Assembly (NCBI GenBank): GCA_934465295.1
Contig: CAKSKU010000022.1
Span: 1 to 38,578, forward strand
DNA: 38,578 bases
From: an uncultured Oscillospiraceae bacterium
Lineage (GTDB): Bacteria; Bacillota; Clostridia; Oscillospirales; Ruminococcaceae
Reading direction: 5' to 3'
Under the pieces are notes generated by a model. That model was given only the letters and a program-made list of their open reading frames with translations, ran no database searches and had not been told where the DNA came from. This document shows, one piece after another, positions 30,999-38,578 of the stretch (position 1 is its first letter; each line of letters starts with the position of its first letter). The position numbers and the translations under genes were made by a program.

Positions 30999-31074
30999 TA
31001 TGTGCAAAACATACAAAAGAATTAATAAAATACAAGCTAACTTGACAAAATTGTGCAGGATAGTAAAAAAACAC

Positions 31075-31103
31075 TTGGAGTTTTACCAAAAGTGTGGTAC
31101 AAT
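31075..31103 (+). promoter_or_regulatory. Promoter of the minD-mgsA operon
   Basis: TTGGAG, 17 bases, TACAAT, 75 bases before the MinD-like start. Confidence 0.65.
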
Positions 31104-31177
31104 ATAAATAATTGAAATCCGTATGCGGTAATACTGCGCTGCGGAACTATTTTCTTTGTTACAGGAAGGTGTTTTAT

Positions 31178-31924
31178 ATGTCCAAGATCATTGCTATAAC
31201 ATCAGGTAAAGGCGGTACGGGAAAATCCTCGATCTGTGCCGAACTTGGCTTCGCTCTTGCAAAACAGGGTCACAGGACTCTTATCATAGAACTTGACTTC
31301 GGACTTCGCTGCCTTGATATCATGCTCGGCGTAAAGGACGATGTAAAATACGACCTCGGCTCGGTAATTTCGGGTCAGGTCGATGTTTATCAGGCTACCA
31401 CGCCCGTTAAGATCGCTTCAAACCTCAGCCTCGTGTGCGCCCCCGAAGACCCGTTCTCAAAGGTCGATGCAGCGACTATCAAGCGCATCTGCGAGGAAAT
31501 GAGAAAATATTATGAGTACATAATCGTTGACACCTCCGCAGGTACGAATGAAAGCGTTTTCGATGTTGTTGAACAGTCCGACCTTATCCTCATCAACACA
31601 ACGCCCGATCCGATTTGCGTTCGTGACGCGCGTGCTATGTCCGATGAGTTCTATAAGAGAGGAAACAAGAAGCAGCGCCTTATCATCAACAAAGTAGACC
31701 CCGAGATCTTCCAGTCGGATATCGTAAAGGATCTTGACGATATCATCGATACGGTCGGCGTTCAGCTTATCGGCGTTATTCCGAACGATGATGCAGTCGT
31801 TATCTCCACGGGCAAGGGAATACCGCTCCCATCAGGTTCAAACGCATTCAAGGCATTTGATGCTATCTCACGCCGCATAAAGGGCGAAGATGTTCCGCTC
31901 AGCTTCAAAATGCTGCTCCAGTAA
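31178..31924 (+). CDS. minD: MinD/ParA-family ATPase
   Basis: A 248-aa deviant Walker ATPase: SGKGGTGKSS with signature Lys11 and Lys16, then LIIELDFGLRCLDIMLGV and YIIVDTSAGTNESVFDVVEQSDLILINTTPDP. This matches MinD, the division-site selector. Start ATG 31178 follows AGGAAGG; the longer frame has no support. The usual MinD C-terminal amphipathic helix is not obvious (the end reads RRIKGEDVPLSFKMLLQ), and no minC or minE is near. A MinD-like ParA with another partner is therefore possible. It shares a transcript with mgsA (65-base gap). Confidence 0.8.
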   Translation: MSKIIAITSGKGGTGKSSICAELGFALAKQGHRTLIIELDFGLRCLDIMLGVKDDVKYDLGSVISGQVDVYQATTPVKIASNLSLVCAPEDPFSKVDAATIKRICEEMRKYYEYIIVDTSAGTNESVFDVVEQSDLILINTTPDPICVRDARAMSDEFYKRGNKKQRLIINKVDPEIFQSDIVKDLDDIIDTVGVQLIGVIPNDDAVVISTGKGIPLPSGSNAFKAFDAISRRIKGEDVPLSFKMLLQ

Positions 31925-31989
31925 GGCTCAAATGATGCCGCAGTGACTCTGACGGCTCTAAAATTTATAAAGAAGGGGAGTTTCGTCCA

Positions 31990-32394
31990 ATGAATATCGC
32001 ACTTATTGCACACGACTCAAAAAAAGAACTACTCGTACAATTCTGCATTGCATACTGCGGAATTCTTTCAAAACATAACATTTGTGCAACAGGAACAACA
32101 GGAAAAATGGTTGCTCAGGCAACAGGACTCAATATAAAAAGCTACCTCAGCGGTTCTCAGGGCGGCGACCAACAGATCTGCGCAAGAATTTCCTGCAATG
32201 AGATCGACCTGCTGCTGTTTTTCCGTGATCCGCTCTCCCCAAAGCCGCATGAGCCTAACGAAATGAACCTTTTAAGACTTTGCGATGTTCACAATATCCC
32301 TGTTGCAACGAATATTGCAACAGCGGAAGCACTTATACACGCACTTGAAAGGGGCGACCTCGACTGGCGACAGATCGTCAATCCGAATGCATAA
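31990..32394 (+). CDS. mgsA: Methylglyoxal synthase
   Basis: A 134-aa enzyme converting dihydroxyacetone phosphate to methylglyoxal and phosphate, a bypass under sugar-phosphate stress. Signatures: IALIAHDSKK at the N-terminus, ATGTTGKM phosphate site, GSQGGDQQI with the catalytic Asp region, FFRDPLSPKPHEPNEMNLLRLCDVHNIPVATNIATAEAL. Length fits the hexameric bacterial enzyme (about 130-150 aa). It ends at a terminator directly ahead of large element copy VI. Confidence 0.95.
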   Translation: MNIALIAHDSKKELLVQFCIAYCGILSKHNICATGTTGKMVAQATGLNIKSYLSGSQGGDQQICARISCNEIDLLLFFRDPLSPKPHEPNEMNLLRLCDVHNIPVATNIATAEALIHALERGDLDWRQIVNPNA

Positions 32395-32401
32395 AAAATT
32401 T

Positions 32402-32428
32402 TCGGCGGAATTGCTCCGCCGATTTTTT
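32402..32428 (+). terminator. mgsA terminator
   Basis: Stem TCGGCGGA / TCCGCCGA, 5-base loop, then TTTTTT. Confidence 0.9.
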
Positions 32429-32610
32429 ATTAAACATCATGGTAAACAAAAAAATAAAGTTTAGGTAATTCTGCAAGAATTTAGCCTTGTTTCAAAGGCT
32501 TGCAGGGGGTCAAGGGGGACGGAGTCCCCTTGTCGCTTCCGCAGAAGCGAAATACCCTAAACTTTAGCTAAAAACTTTGTTGCAATAGCGTAATCACTAA
32601 AAGTTAAAAA

Positions 32611-32687
32611 GGCGCAATTCACATCAAAAAGGTAAAACGAAATATGATAAGTTCAGTTTCGTAAAACCATAAAATGTGAATTGCGCC
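32611..32687. repeat. Core hairpin (copy VI, left)
   Basis: Inner stem GGTaaaACGAAA / TTTCGTaaaACC between the standard outer arms. Confidence 0.8.
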
Positions 32688-32936
32688 TATTCTGTTTTCT
32701 TCAAACAAACTATCCTCGGCATAAAATGCGCAGAGCGAAAGCGATAAGCATTTTATGCCGACATCGTTTGAACAGCGGTGGAATATGAGTGGGAAATCGG
32801 ATTTTTGCGGTTTCACGTTCATATTGCGTAGCTGTTCATACTGCGTTTTACCATTCATACAGCGTTGAAGCTTCAAATTCACTCACTTCGTTCGTGGATT
32901 TTCGCTTCAAGGATAGATTTTTGAGGAAAATAGTAT

Positions 32937-33012
32937 GGCGCAATTCACATTTTAGGTTTTACAAACTTTGTTTTTCATAGTTCGTTTTACCTTTTTTCGT
33001 GTGAATTGCGCC
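32937..33012. repeat. Core hairpin (copy VI, right)
   Basis: Standard outer arms followed by TTTTTT. Confidence 0.8.
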
Positions 33013-33228
33013 TTTTTTGGCTGTTACCGATTACGCTATTGCGACTGACGTTTGACTGTTGGTTTAAGGAGTTTCGCTTCTGCGGAAGCGACAAGGTGGC
33101 GCTGCCCCCTTGACCCCTGCCACCCTTTGAAAAGCGTGGACGTAAACTTTGGTTGGCTTCGCAGTTCCCGACAAATGTTGGCTTTTCGCTATTTCTTCGC
33201 AATTCTTCGCAATTTTCAAACTTTTCGC

Positions 33229-33257
33229 TTGACAACAAGGCTTTTATGCGTTATACT
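33229..33257 (+). promoter_or_regulatory. hisS promoter
   Basis: TTGACA, 17 bases, TATACT, upstream of the T-box leader. Confidence 0.88.
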
Positions 33258-33261
33258 TATT

Positions 33262-33516
33262 TTTATAAAGGCTATGATAAAGAGAGTAGCGGACTTTTTT
33301 CTCCCAAAGAGAGGGCGAACGGTGAAAACGCTCGGAGAGGTTGTGCGCGAAGGACACTTTTGAGCCGCTGTATGAACGTCGGAGTGATTTTTCTCCCAAA
33401 GTACAGCCGTTTCCTGCGTTAAGGGGCATAAAAGTTCGGTTTTTCCGATAAAATAGGGTGGCACCACGATTTTTACAAGTCGTCCCTTGTTCTTGCGACA
33501 AGGACGGCTTTTATTA
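33262..33516 (+). ncRNA. T-box leader, histidine-specific
   Basis: The T-box AGGGTGGCACCACG is at 33455-33468, followed by a terminator (CGTCCCTTGT / ACAAGGACG, T-tract ending about 33516). Stem I starts near AGAGAGTAGCGG and closes with AGCCGCT at about 33364-33370. CAC at 33355-33357, just before that closing arm, fits a His specifier. Uncharged tRNA-His would stabilise the antiterminator and switch on hisS. Confidence 0.92.
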
Positions 33517-33547
33517 TTTCGCAAAAAAGCTGAAAAGGAGTTTTGAT

Positions 33548-34876
33548 ATGGAGCTTATCACAAAAAGACCAAAGGGTACGCAGGATGTTAAGCCTGCTGA
33601 CGTTTACAAGTGGCACACGGTCGAGCAGATCGCTGCCGAAACTGCCGAATGCTACGGTTTTAAGGAAATTCGTTTCCCGACCTTTGAAAACACGAAGCTT
33701 TTCAAGCGCAGTGTCGGTGATTCGACTGACGTTGTACAGAAAGAGATGTACGGTGTGACCGCAAAAAGTTCCGCCAACGGCAAGGACGATGATGATTTCA
33801 CTCTCCGTCCCGAGGGTACGGCAGGTGCGGCGAGAGCTGTTCTCGAAAACGGTATGCTTTCGGACGCACTCCCGCAGAAAGTTTACTACAACATCTCCTG
33901 CTTCAGACACGAAAAGCCGCAGGCAGGCAGACTTCGTGAGTTCCACCAGTTCGGTGCGGAGATGTACGGAAGCGCTTCTCCTGCCGCTGATACTGAAATG
34001 ATAGCAATGGTCGATGCTTTCCTGCGCCGTCTCGGAATAAAGGGCATTGCGCTCAACATCAACTCTATCGGCTGTCCGACCTGCCGAGGCGAATATCACA
34101 AGGCTTTGAAGAGCTATTTCGAGGGCAGAAAGGACGAGCTTTGCGGAACTTGTCAGGAGAGACTTGAAAAGAATCCTATGAGAATTCTCGACTGCAAGAG
34201 TCCGATCTGTCAGGACATTGCAAAGGACGCTCCCGTTATCCTCGATTATCTCTGCGACGACTGCAGGAGCCACTTTGAGAAGCTTCAGAAAAATCTTACG
34301 GCGATGAACATTGAGTTCACCGTCAATCCGAAGATAGTAAGAGGCCTTGACTACTACACAAAGACAGTTTTCGAGTTCGTCACAACGAGCATCGGCGCGC
34401 AGGGTACAGTTTGCGGCGGCGGACGCTATGACGGACTTATCGAACAGCTTGGCGGCGCTCCAACACCTGCGCTCGGCTTTGCAATGGGCATCGAGCGTCT
34501 TATTATGACAATGGAAAGTCAGGGCTGCGACTTTATCGAGCCGAAGAAGTGCGCACTTTACATTGCCGCAATGGACGAGGCTGCTCTTGAAAAGGCTATC
34601 GTTCTTACGAAAACGCTCCGTGACGACGGAATTTGGGCGGAATACGACCTTCAAGGACGTGGCGTTAAGGCTCAGATGAAATATGCTGACAAACTTGGTG
34701 CGGATTTCACAATGGTACTTGGCAGCAACGAAATAGAAAGCGGAAAAGCGCAACTTAAAAATATGAAAACAAGTGAAAAAATCGAAATTTCCCTCGGTGA
34801 CTCGTTTCTCGATGATTTTTCCAACATTTCCGTTGCGAATATGTTCAGCGGTGTGCTGAATGATATTGATATCTGA
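33548..34876 (+). CDS. hisS: Histidyl-tRNA synthetase
   Basis: A 442-aa class II synthetase. Motif 2 region: YYNISCFRHEKPQAGRLREFHQFGAEMYG; histidine-binding motif VRGLDYYTKTVFEF; motif 3 GGRYDGLIEQLGG with TPALGFAMGIERL. The anticodon-binding domain follows. Start ATG 33548 after AAAAGGAG gives MELITKRPKGTQDV, the expected beginning; the longer frame runs into the T-box terminator. Controlled by the His T-box. In many Firmicutes aspS follows directly; here a transposase-like gene and a small membrane gene intervene. Confidence 0.96.
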   Translation: MELITKRPKGTQDVKPADVYKWHTVEQIAAETAECYGFKEIRFPTFENTKLFKRSVGDSTDVVQKEMYGVTAKSSANGKDDDDFTLRPEGTAGAARAVLENGMLSDALPQKVYYNISCFRHEKPQAGRLREFHQFGAEMYGSASPAADTEMIAMVDAFLRRLGIKGIALNINSIGCPTCRGEYHKALKSYFEGRKDELCGTCQERLEKNPMRILDCKSPICQDIAKDAPVILDYLCDDCRSHFEKLQKNLTAMNIEFTVNPKIVRGLDYYTKTVFEFVTTSIGAQGTVCGGGRYDGLIEQLGGAPTPALGFAMGIERLIMTMESQGCDFIEPKKCALYIAAMDEAALEKAIVLTKTLRDDGIWAEYDLQGRGVKAQMKYADKLGADFTMVLGSNEIESGKAQLKNMKTSEKIEISLGDSFLDDFSNISVANMFSGVLNDIDI

Positions 34877-34878
34877 TC

Positions 34879-35385
34879 TTGGAATATCCTAAGAGGAAAC
34901 CAAACCGCCTTACGGGATTTGATTACAGCAGCAGCGGTGCATATTTTATCACCGTATGCACCCAAAACAGAGAATGTATTTTATCGGTTATCAATGTAGG
35001 GGACGGGTTTCCCGTCCCGCATTTGACGCAATACGGTGTTATTTGCGATAACTATATAAATCTTATCACAGACAAATTTTCTACCGTATTTGTGGATAAA
35101 TATGTTATTATGCCGAATCATATCCATATACTGTTGGTCATACAAAATCCCGACTTTACCGCAAACGGGACGGGAAACCCGTCCCCTACACTCGGTAATG
35201 CCGTTGGCTGGCTAAAATATCAGATAACACGGCAGATCAATGCGACCGATGAAATTTTCGGGCGGCGTATTTTTCAGCGTTCCTATTACGACCACATTAT
35301 CCGAAATAAAAATGATTTCCGGATGATATGGAAATATATTGACGAAAACCCTATTACTTGGGAGAATGATTGCTTTTATGTGTGA
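34879..35385 (+). CDS. REP-associated tyrosine transposase (RAYT, IS200/IS605-like Y1 family)
   Basis: A 168-aa HUH protein. YPKRKPNRL at the start, GAYFITVCTQNR, the HUH pair in MPNHIHILLV, the catalytic Tyr region SYYDHIIRNKNDFRMIWKYIDENPITWEND. These proteins act on short REP palindromes with a GTAG head. The start is TTG 34879, two bases after the hisS stop; the N-terminus matches relatives. Two inverted GTAG-headed palindromes lie inside the coding sequence (34996-35019, 35167-35189), encoding VGDGFPVP and GTGNPSP. The gene appears intact. It is a single-copy domesticated gene in many genomes. Confidence 0.9.
   Translation: MEYPKRKPNRLTGFDYSSSGAYFITVCTQNRECILSVINVGDGFPVPHLTQYGVICDNYINLITDKFSTVFVDKYVIMPNHIHILLVIQNPDFTANGTGNPSPTLGNAVGWLKYQITRQINATDEIFGRRIFQRSYYDHIIRNKNDFRMIWKYIDENPITWENDCFYV
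34996..35019 (+). repeat. REP-like palindrome inside the RAYT gene, copy 1
   Basis: GTAGGGGACGGG, TTT, CCCGTCCC: GTAG head plus hairpin. Reverse-complement partner at 35167 (25 of 27 bases match over the extended pair). Confidence 0.75.
35167..35189 (-). repeat. REP-like palindrome inside the RAYT gene, copy 2
   Basis: GGGACGGG, AAA, CCCGTCCCCTAC; on the minus strand it begins with GTAG. Confidence 0.75.
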
Positions 35386-35866
35386 CGAGATCAATGAAGC
35401 TGAAAAAAAGCGAAAAAGCAGAGTTTTAAGGCAAAAATGGGTCGCTGTAATTTTGCTCATACTGGTGTTTGCTGTTCCTGCGGTCGTTATATTCGGCAGG
35501 TCTTATGCAGATTGGCGGTTCTTCACCCGAAGCCGTATCCAAGAGCTGAACAGGGTCTTTTCCGTTGATTTTCCCCAAAGCGCAAACCTTGAGCGTTATA
35601 AAAAGGTCTATGCATTTCAGGCAGGCGATATCCACACCCTTTATGTCACGGGCGTTGGCTCTCCCGAAGATTTCTGCCGAAGCTTTATCGGCGGTGATAT
35701 AAGGGTTCAGACCGATCTTACCGAAGAAACACATACCGAATATTGGTATGACGGAGAACGCCGCAGGGTTTGTTTTATGTGCAAATATGATATTCAGGGC
35801 GGCACGGTCAATGTATATTTTTTTGAAAATGACATTGGCAATTATGACGCAAAATTTATCAAATAA
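35378..35866 (+). CDS. Small membrane-anchored protein, unknown function
   Basis: A 162-aa protein: charged start (CDEINEAEKKRKSRVLRQK), one membrane helix at about residues 22-40 (WVAVILLILVFAVPAVVIF), and an extracellular beta-rich domain. ATG 35378 has GGGAG 13 bases upstream; ATG 35366 is the alternative but sits against that site. Its start overlaps the last 8 bases of the RAYT gene. No family is recognised. It ends 35 bases before aspS. Confidence 0.7.
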   Translation: MCDEINEAEKKRKSRVLRQKWVAVILLILVFAVPAVVIFGRSYADWRFFTRSRIQELNRVFSVDFPQSANLERYKKVYAFQAGDIHTLYVTGVGSPEDFCRSFIGGDIRVQTDLTEETHTEYWYDGERRRVCFMCKYDIQGGTVNVYFFENDIGNYDAKFIK

Positions 35867-35901
35867 AATTTTTGTTATATATCAGAAAGGAAGTAATTAA
35901 A

Positions 35902-37683
35902 ATGGCAGACACAATGGCAGGACTCCACCGCACACATTACTGCGGCGAGGTCCTTAAAGCAGGAGAAACAGTTACAGTCGGCGGCTACGTTGACACGGTA
36001 AGAAACAAGGGCGGTATCATCTTTATCGTTCTTCGTGACAGAACGGGCGTTGTTCAGCTCACTTTCAACGAAACAACGGACAAGGCGGTTTTTGAAAAGG
36101 CTGCTTCCTGCCACTCGGAATATGTTCTTATGGCAAAGGGTGAAGTCCGTGAGCGTGAGAGCGTGAACGACAAGATCGCTACGGGTCACGTTGAGATCTT
36201 CGTTGACGACCTTCGTATTCTTGCAAAGGCTCAGACACCTCCGTTCGAGATCGTTGACGATACAAACACTAACGAGGAGCTTCGCTTAAAGTACCGTTAC
36301 CTTGACCTTCGCCGCAAGAAGCTTCAGGACAACATCATCAAGAGAAGCAAGATCGCTAAGGTCGCAAGAGATTACTTCGCAGAGAACGGCTTCATCGAGA
36401 TCGAAACTCCTATGATGATAAAGTCAACTCCCGAGGGCGCAAGAGATTACCTCGTTCCGTCAAGAGTTCACCCCGGCAAGTTCTATGCTCTTCCGCAGTC
36501 TCCGCAGATCTACAAGCAGCTCCTTATGATCGCAGGCTTCGACAGATATATCCAGCTTGCACGCTGCTTCCGTGATGAAGACCTCCGTGCGGACAGACAG
36601 CCCGAATTCACACAGATCGACCTTGAAATGTCCTTCGTTGATACCGAAGATATTATGCAGATGGCAGAGGGCTTCGTAAAGAGAGAATTCTCCGAAGTTC
36701 TCGGCATCGATATCCCAACGCCGCTCCCAAGACTTACCTATACCGAAGCTATGAACCGTTACGGCTCTGATAAGCCCGATACACGTTTCGGAATGGAGAT
36801 CACAGACATCACCGATACAGTTAAGGGTACGGATTTCGTTGTATTCAGCTCCGCTATCGAAGCAGGCGGCACAGTTCGCGCTATCACTGCAAAGAACGCA
36901 GCTGCAACGCTTACAAGAAAAGAAATAGACAAGCTCATCGAACACGCAAAGGGCATCGGTGCAAAGGGTCTTGCTTATATCCGCTGGCACGACGACGCTC
37001 CGAACTGCTCGTTCGGCAAGTTCCTCAAGGACGGCGAGCTTGACGCTATCCTCAAAGCAACGGGCGCAGAAAAGGGTGACGTAGTCCTCATCGCAGCAGA
37101 CAAGAACAGCGTTGTTCTTCCTCTCCTCGGCGCACTCCGTCTTAAGGTTGCAAAGCAGCTCAACATTATCCCCGAGGGCAAGTTCAACTTCCTTTGGATC
37201 ACAGAGTTCCCGTTCTTTGAATGGAACGAGGAAACACAGCACTGGGACGCTATGCACCACCCATTCACAATGCCAATGGACGAGTGCTTACAGTACCTCG
37301 ACAGCGACCCGAGCAAGGTTTTCGCAAAGGCTTATGACCTCGTACTCAACGGCACAGAGCTTTCGAGCGGCTCTATCCGTATCACAGACTATGAACTTCA
37401 GCAGAAGATGTTCGAGTCCCTCGGTCTTACCGATGAAGAAATTCAGGCGAAGTTCGGCTTCCTCGTTGATGCATACAAGTACGGTGCAGCACCGCACGGC
37501 GGTATGGGAATAGGACTTGACAGACTTTCGATGATAATGTGCGGTGCGGACAATCTCCGTGACGTCCTTGCATTCCCGAAGGTTCAGAACGCATCGGAGC
37601 TTATGTCCTCATGTCCTGCCGAAGTCGATAAGGACAGCCTTGATATCCTTGGCATTGCTGTTACAAAGACGGAAGAGGAATAA
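35902..37683 (+). CDS. aspS: Aspartyl-tRNA synthetase, bacterial type
   Basis: A 593-aa class IIb synthetase with an N-terminal OB-fold (YCGEVLKAGETVTVGGYVDTVRNKGGIIFIVLRDRTGVVQL), catalytic domain with motif 2 ARCFRDEDLRADRQPEFTQIDLEMSF, the GAD insertion (about residues 290-410) of bacterial enzymes, MHHPFTMP, and motif 3 GMGIGLDRLSMIMCG. Start ATG 35902 follows AAAGGAAG; the longer frame has no ribosome site. It could be read through from the hisS T-box operon; no separate strong promoter is obvious. A heptamer array follows the stop. Confidence 0.96.
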   Translation: MADTMAGLHRTHYCGEVLKAGETVTVGGYVDTVRNKGGIIFIVLRDRTGVVQLTFNETTDKAVFEKAASCHSEYVLMAKGEVRERESVNDKIATGHVEIFVDDLRILAKAQTPPFEIVDDTNTNEELRLKYRYLDLRRKKLQDNIIKRSKIAKVARDYFAENGFIEIETPMMIKSTPEGARDYLVPSRVHPGKFYALPQSPQIYKQLLMIAGFDRYIQLARCFRDEDLRADRQPEFTQIDLEMSFVDTEDIMQMAEGFVKREFSEVLGIDIPTPLPRLTYTEAMNRYGSDKPDTRFGMEITDITDTVKGTDFVVFSSAIEAGGTVRAITAKNAAATLTRKEIDKLIEHAKGIGAKGLAYIRWHDDAPNCSFGKFLKDGELDAILKATGAEKGDVVLIAADKNSVVLPLLGALRLKVAKQLNIIPEGKFNFLWITEFPFFEWNEETQHWDAMHHPFTMPMDECLQYLDSDPSKVFAKAYDLVLNGTELSSGSIRITDYELQQKMFESLGLTDEEIQAKFGFLVDAYKYGAAPHGGMGIGLDRLSMIMCGADNLRDVLAFPKVQNASELMSSCPAEVDKDSLDILGIAVTKTEEE

Positions 37684-37687
37684 TATA

Positions 37688-37722
37688 AATTCGGAATGCG
37701 GAATGCGGAATTCGGAATTATT
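37688..37722. repeat. Heptamer array after aspS
   Basis: AATTCGG / AATGCGG units beginning five bases after the stop codon. Confidence 0.78.
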
Positions 37723-37899
37723 TGCGGAACTCAACTTTGTTTGAGTGATGCGAAGCCAACCAGCTGGTCAAGCTGAGCACAGCTTGCGAGGGGTCAAGGG
37801 GGCGAGGAGCCGCCCTTGTCGCTCTCCGCAGAGAGCGAAATTCCTTAAACTTTAGCTAAATGCATTGCCGCAATAGAAAAATCACTAACAGCTAAAAAA

Positions 37900-37975
37900 G
37901 GCGCAATTCACACGAAATATGGTAAACGAACTATGAGAAATCAAGTTCGTAAAACCTAAAAATGTGAATTGCGCC
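37900..37975. repeat. Core hairpin (copy VII, left)
   Basis: Standard outer arms; inner stem ACGAACT / AGTTCGT. Confidence 0.8.
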
Positions 37976-38149
37976 ATACTGTTTTCCTCAAAAATCCATC
38001 CTTGAAGCGAAAATCCACGAACGAAGTGAGTGGATTTGAAGCTTCAACGCTGTATGAGTGGTAAAACGCAGTATGAACGGCGGTGGAATATCTGACAGAT
38101 GGTCTGTTTTAGGGGTCGCAATTTATGTTTTATCCCGTTGTGCGTGTAA

Positions 38150-38249
38150 TACTAAACACCAAAAAAATAAAGGAAAAAATCTGCGCCGAAATCGCATATA
38201 TTCGAGATTGTCGGCTTGATTTTTTCTGAATTTTAAATGGTGTTTAGTA
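38150..38249. mobile_element. 100-bp MITE with TAA target duplication, second copy
   Basis: Exactly 100 bp as at 19329 but in the opposite orientation: ends TACTAAACACCA / TGGTGTTTAGTA, flanked by TAA at 38147-38149 and 38250-38252, the complement of the TTA duplication of the other copy. Inner sequence is mostly conserved. Confidence 0.85.
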
Positions 38250-38253
38250 TAAA

Positions 38254-38279
38254 CGGTCGGATATAGAATCCGACCCTAC
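38254..38279 (-). repeat. GTAG-headed REP-like palindrome in copy VII
   Basis: Minus strand: GTAGGGTCGGAT, short loop, ATCCGACC. Intact counterpart of the truncated REP at 25590. Confidence 0.6.
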
Positions 38280-38401
38280 GGATTTTTGCTGTTATCCAAT
38301 GCAAATCCCACCGCCGTTCAAACGATGTCGGCATAAAATGCTTATCGCTTTCGCTCTGCGCATTTTATGCCGAGGATAGTTTTGTTTAGGAAAAAAGAAT
38401 T

Positions 38402-38478
38402 GGCGCAATTCACATTTTATGGTTTTACGAAACTGAACTTATCATATTTCGTTTTACCTTTTTGATGTGAATTGCGCC
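38402..38478. repeat. Core hairpin (copy VII, right)
   Basis: Standard outer arms; inner arms GGTTTTACGAAAC and TTTCGTTTTACC, followed by ATTTTT. Confidence 0.8.
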
Positions 38479-38578
38479 ATTTTTAGCTGTTACTGATTTC
38501 ACTTATCGCAACAAAGCATTTAGCCATAGTTTAGGGAGTTTCGCTCTCTGCGGAGAGCGACCAAAGGGCTTCCGCCCT

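Larger units (their letters stand above)
32455..33180. repeat. Large palindromic element, copy VI (full length)
   Basis: Left half: CAAGGGGGAC / GTCCCCTTG hairpin (32511-32532), TCGCTTC / GAAGCGA stem with CGCA loop (32533-32550), core 32611-32687, CGGCATAAAATGC hairpin. Right half: TTGAAGC-type hairpin, core 32937-33012, TCGCTTC stem (33074-33091), CCACCCTTT / AAAGCGTGG hairpin. No REP or MITE in the centre. It separates mgsA from the hisS promoter; no gene is seen. Confidence 0.87.
37688..38578. repeat. Large palindromic element, copy VII (full type; cut by window end)
   Basis: Left half: AAGCTG / CAGCTT hairpin, TCGCTCTC stem, core 37900-37975, TTGAAGC hairpin (about 38001-38047). Centre: MITE 38150-38249 and REP 38254-38279. 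Right half: CGGCATAAAATGC hairpin, core 38402-38478, TCGCTCTC stem at the window edge. No gene is seen after aspS. Confidence 0.87.

Noticed and set aside
29946..31016. A 356-aa minus-strand frame opposite PBP2
   Set aside because: Shadow of the transpeptidase coding sequence and its terminator; no independent support.
33473..34753. A 426-aa minus-strand frame opposite hisS
   Set aside because: Shadow frame caused by codon bias of hisS; it also spans the T-box terminator region.

Overview
The window looks like chromosome of a spore-forming, Gram-positive gut Clostridium relative, most likely Ruminococcus or a close Oscillospiraceae genus. This rests on the sporulation genes spoIIP and gpr, a histidine T-box, Shine-Dalgarno sequences close to AGGAGG, many lipoproteins with Firmicute-type lipoboxes, and no phage, plasmid or conjugation module. 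The genus is inferred from gene content and style, not from a marker-gene comparison.

Layout. 0.4-4.4 kb: a small membrane peptide, an oligosaccharide flippase and a GH36 alpha-galactosidase. 4.4-8.2 kb: an orphan MazF toxin, a short ProRS that appears to lack the editing insertion, and small membrane or lipoprotein genes. 8.6-10.8 kb, minus strand: the sporulation pair gpr-spoIIP. 11-12.4 kb: rpsT, tRNA-Leu(GAG) and a YafQ-type toxin-antitoxin pair. 12.7-19 kb: a sulfur amino acid import cluster, metNIQ followed by a CjaA-like cysteine ABC transporter. 19.7-25.2 kb: a TraX-family membrane protein, a YbaK/ProX trans-editing enzyme that may complement the ProRS, PnuC, an SGNH esterase lipoprotein and galactokinase. 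26.2-32.4 kb: mreBCD, PBP2, a MinD-like ATPase and methylglyoxal synthase. 33.2-37.7 kb: T-box-controlled hisS, a REP-associated tyrosine transposase (RAYT), a small membrane protein and aspS.

Two things stand out. First, metNIQ is preceded by a perfect promoter, a 24-codon Met/Cys-rich leader peptide and an intrinsic terminator. The last codons of the peptide can pair with the 5' arm of the terminator. This is a complete classical ribosome-mediated attenuator, where an S-box or T-box would be expected in Firmicutes.

Second, seven intergenic gaps hold copies of one large repeat. In full form (about 0.7-0.85 kb) it is two inverted halves, each carrying a chain of hairpins. Eleven copies of its core hairpin (ends GGCGCAATTCACA / TGTGAATTGCGCC) are present. 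Several other stems differ in sequence between copies while staying base-paired, so the secondary structure appears to be what is kept. Smaller elements sit inside these repeats or nearby: a 100-bp MITE with a TTA/TAA target duplication, REP palindromes headed by GTAG (also found inside the RAYT gene), and heptamer arrays that directly abut stop codons. Both window edges lie inside copies of the large repeat.
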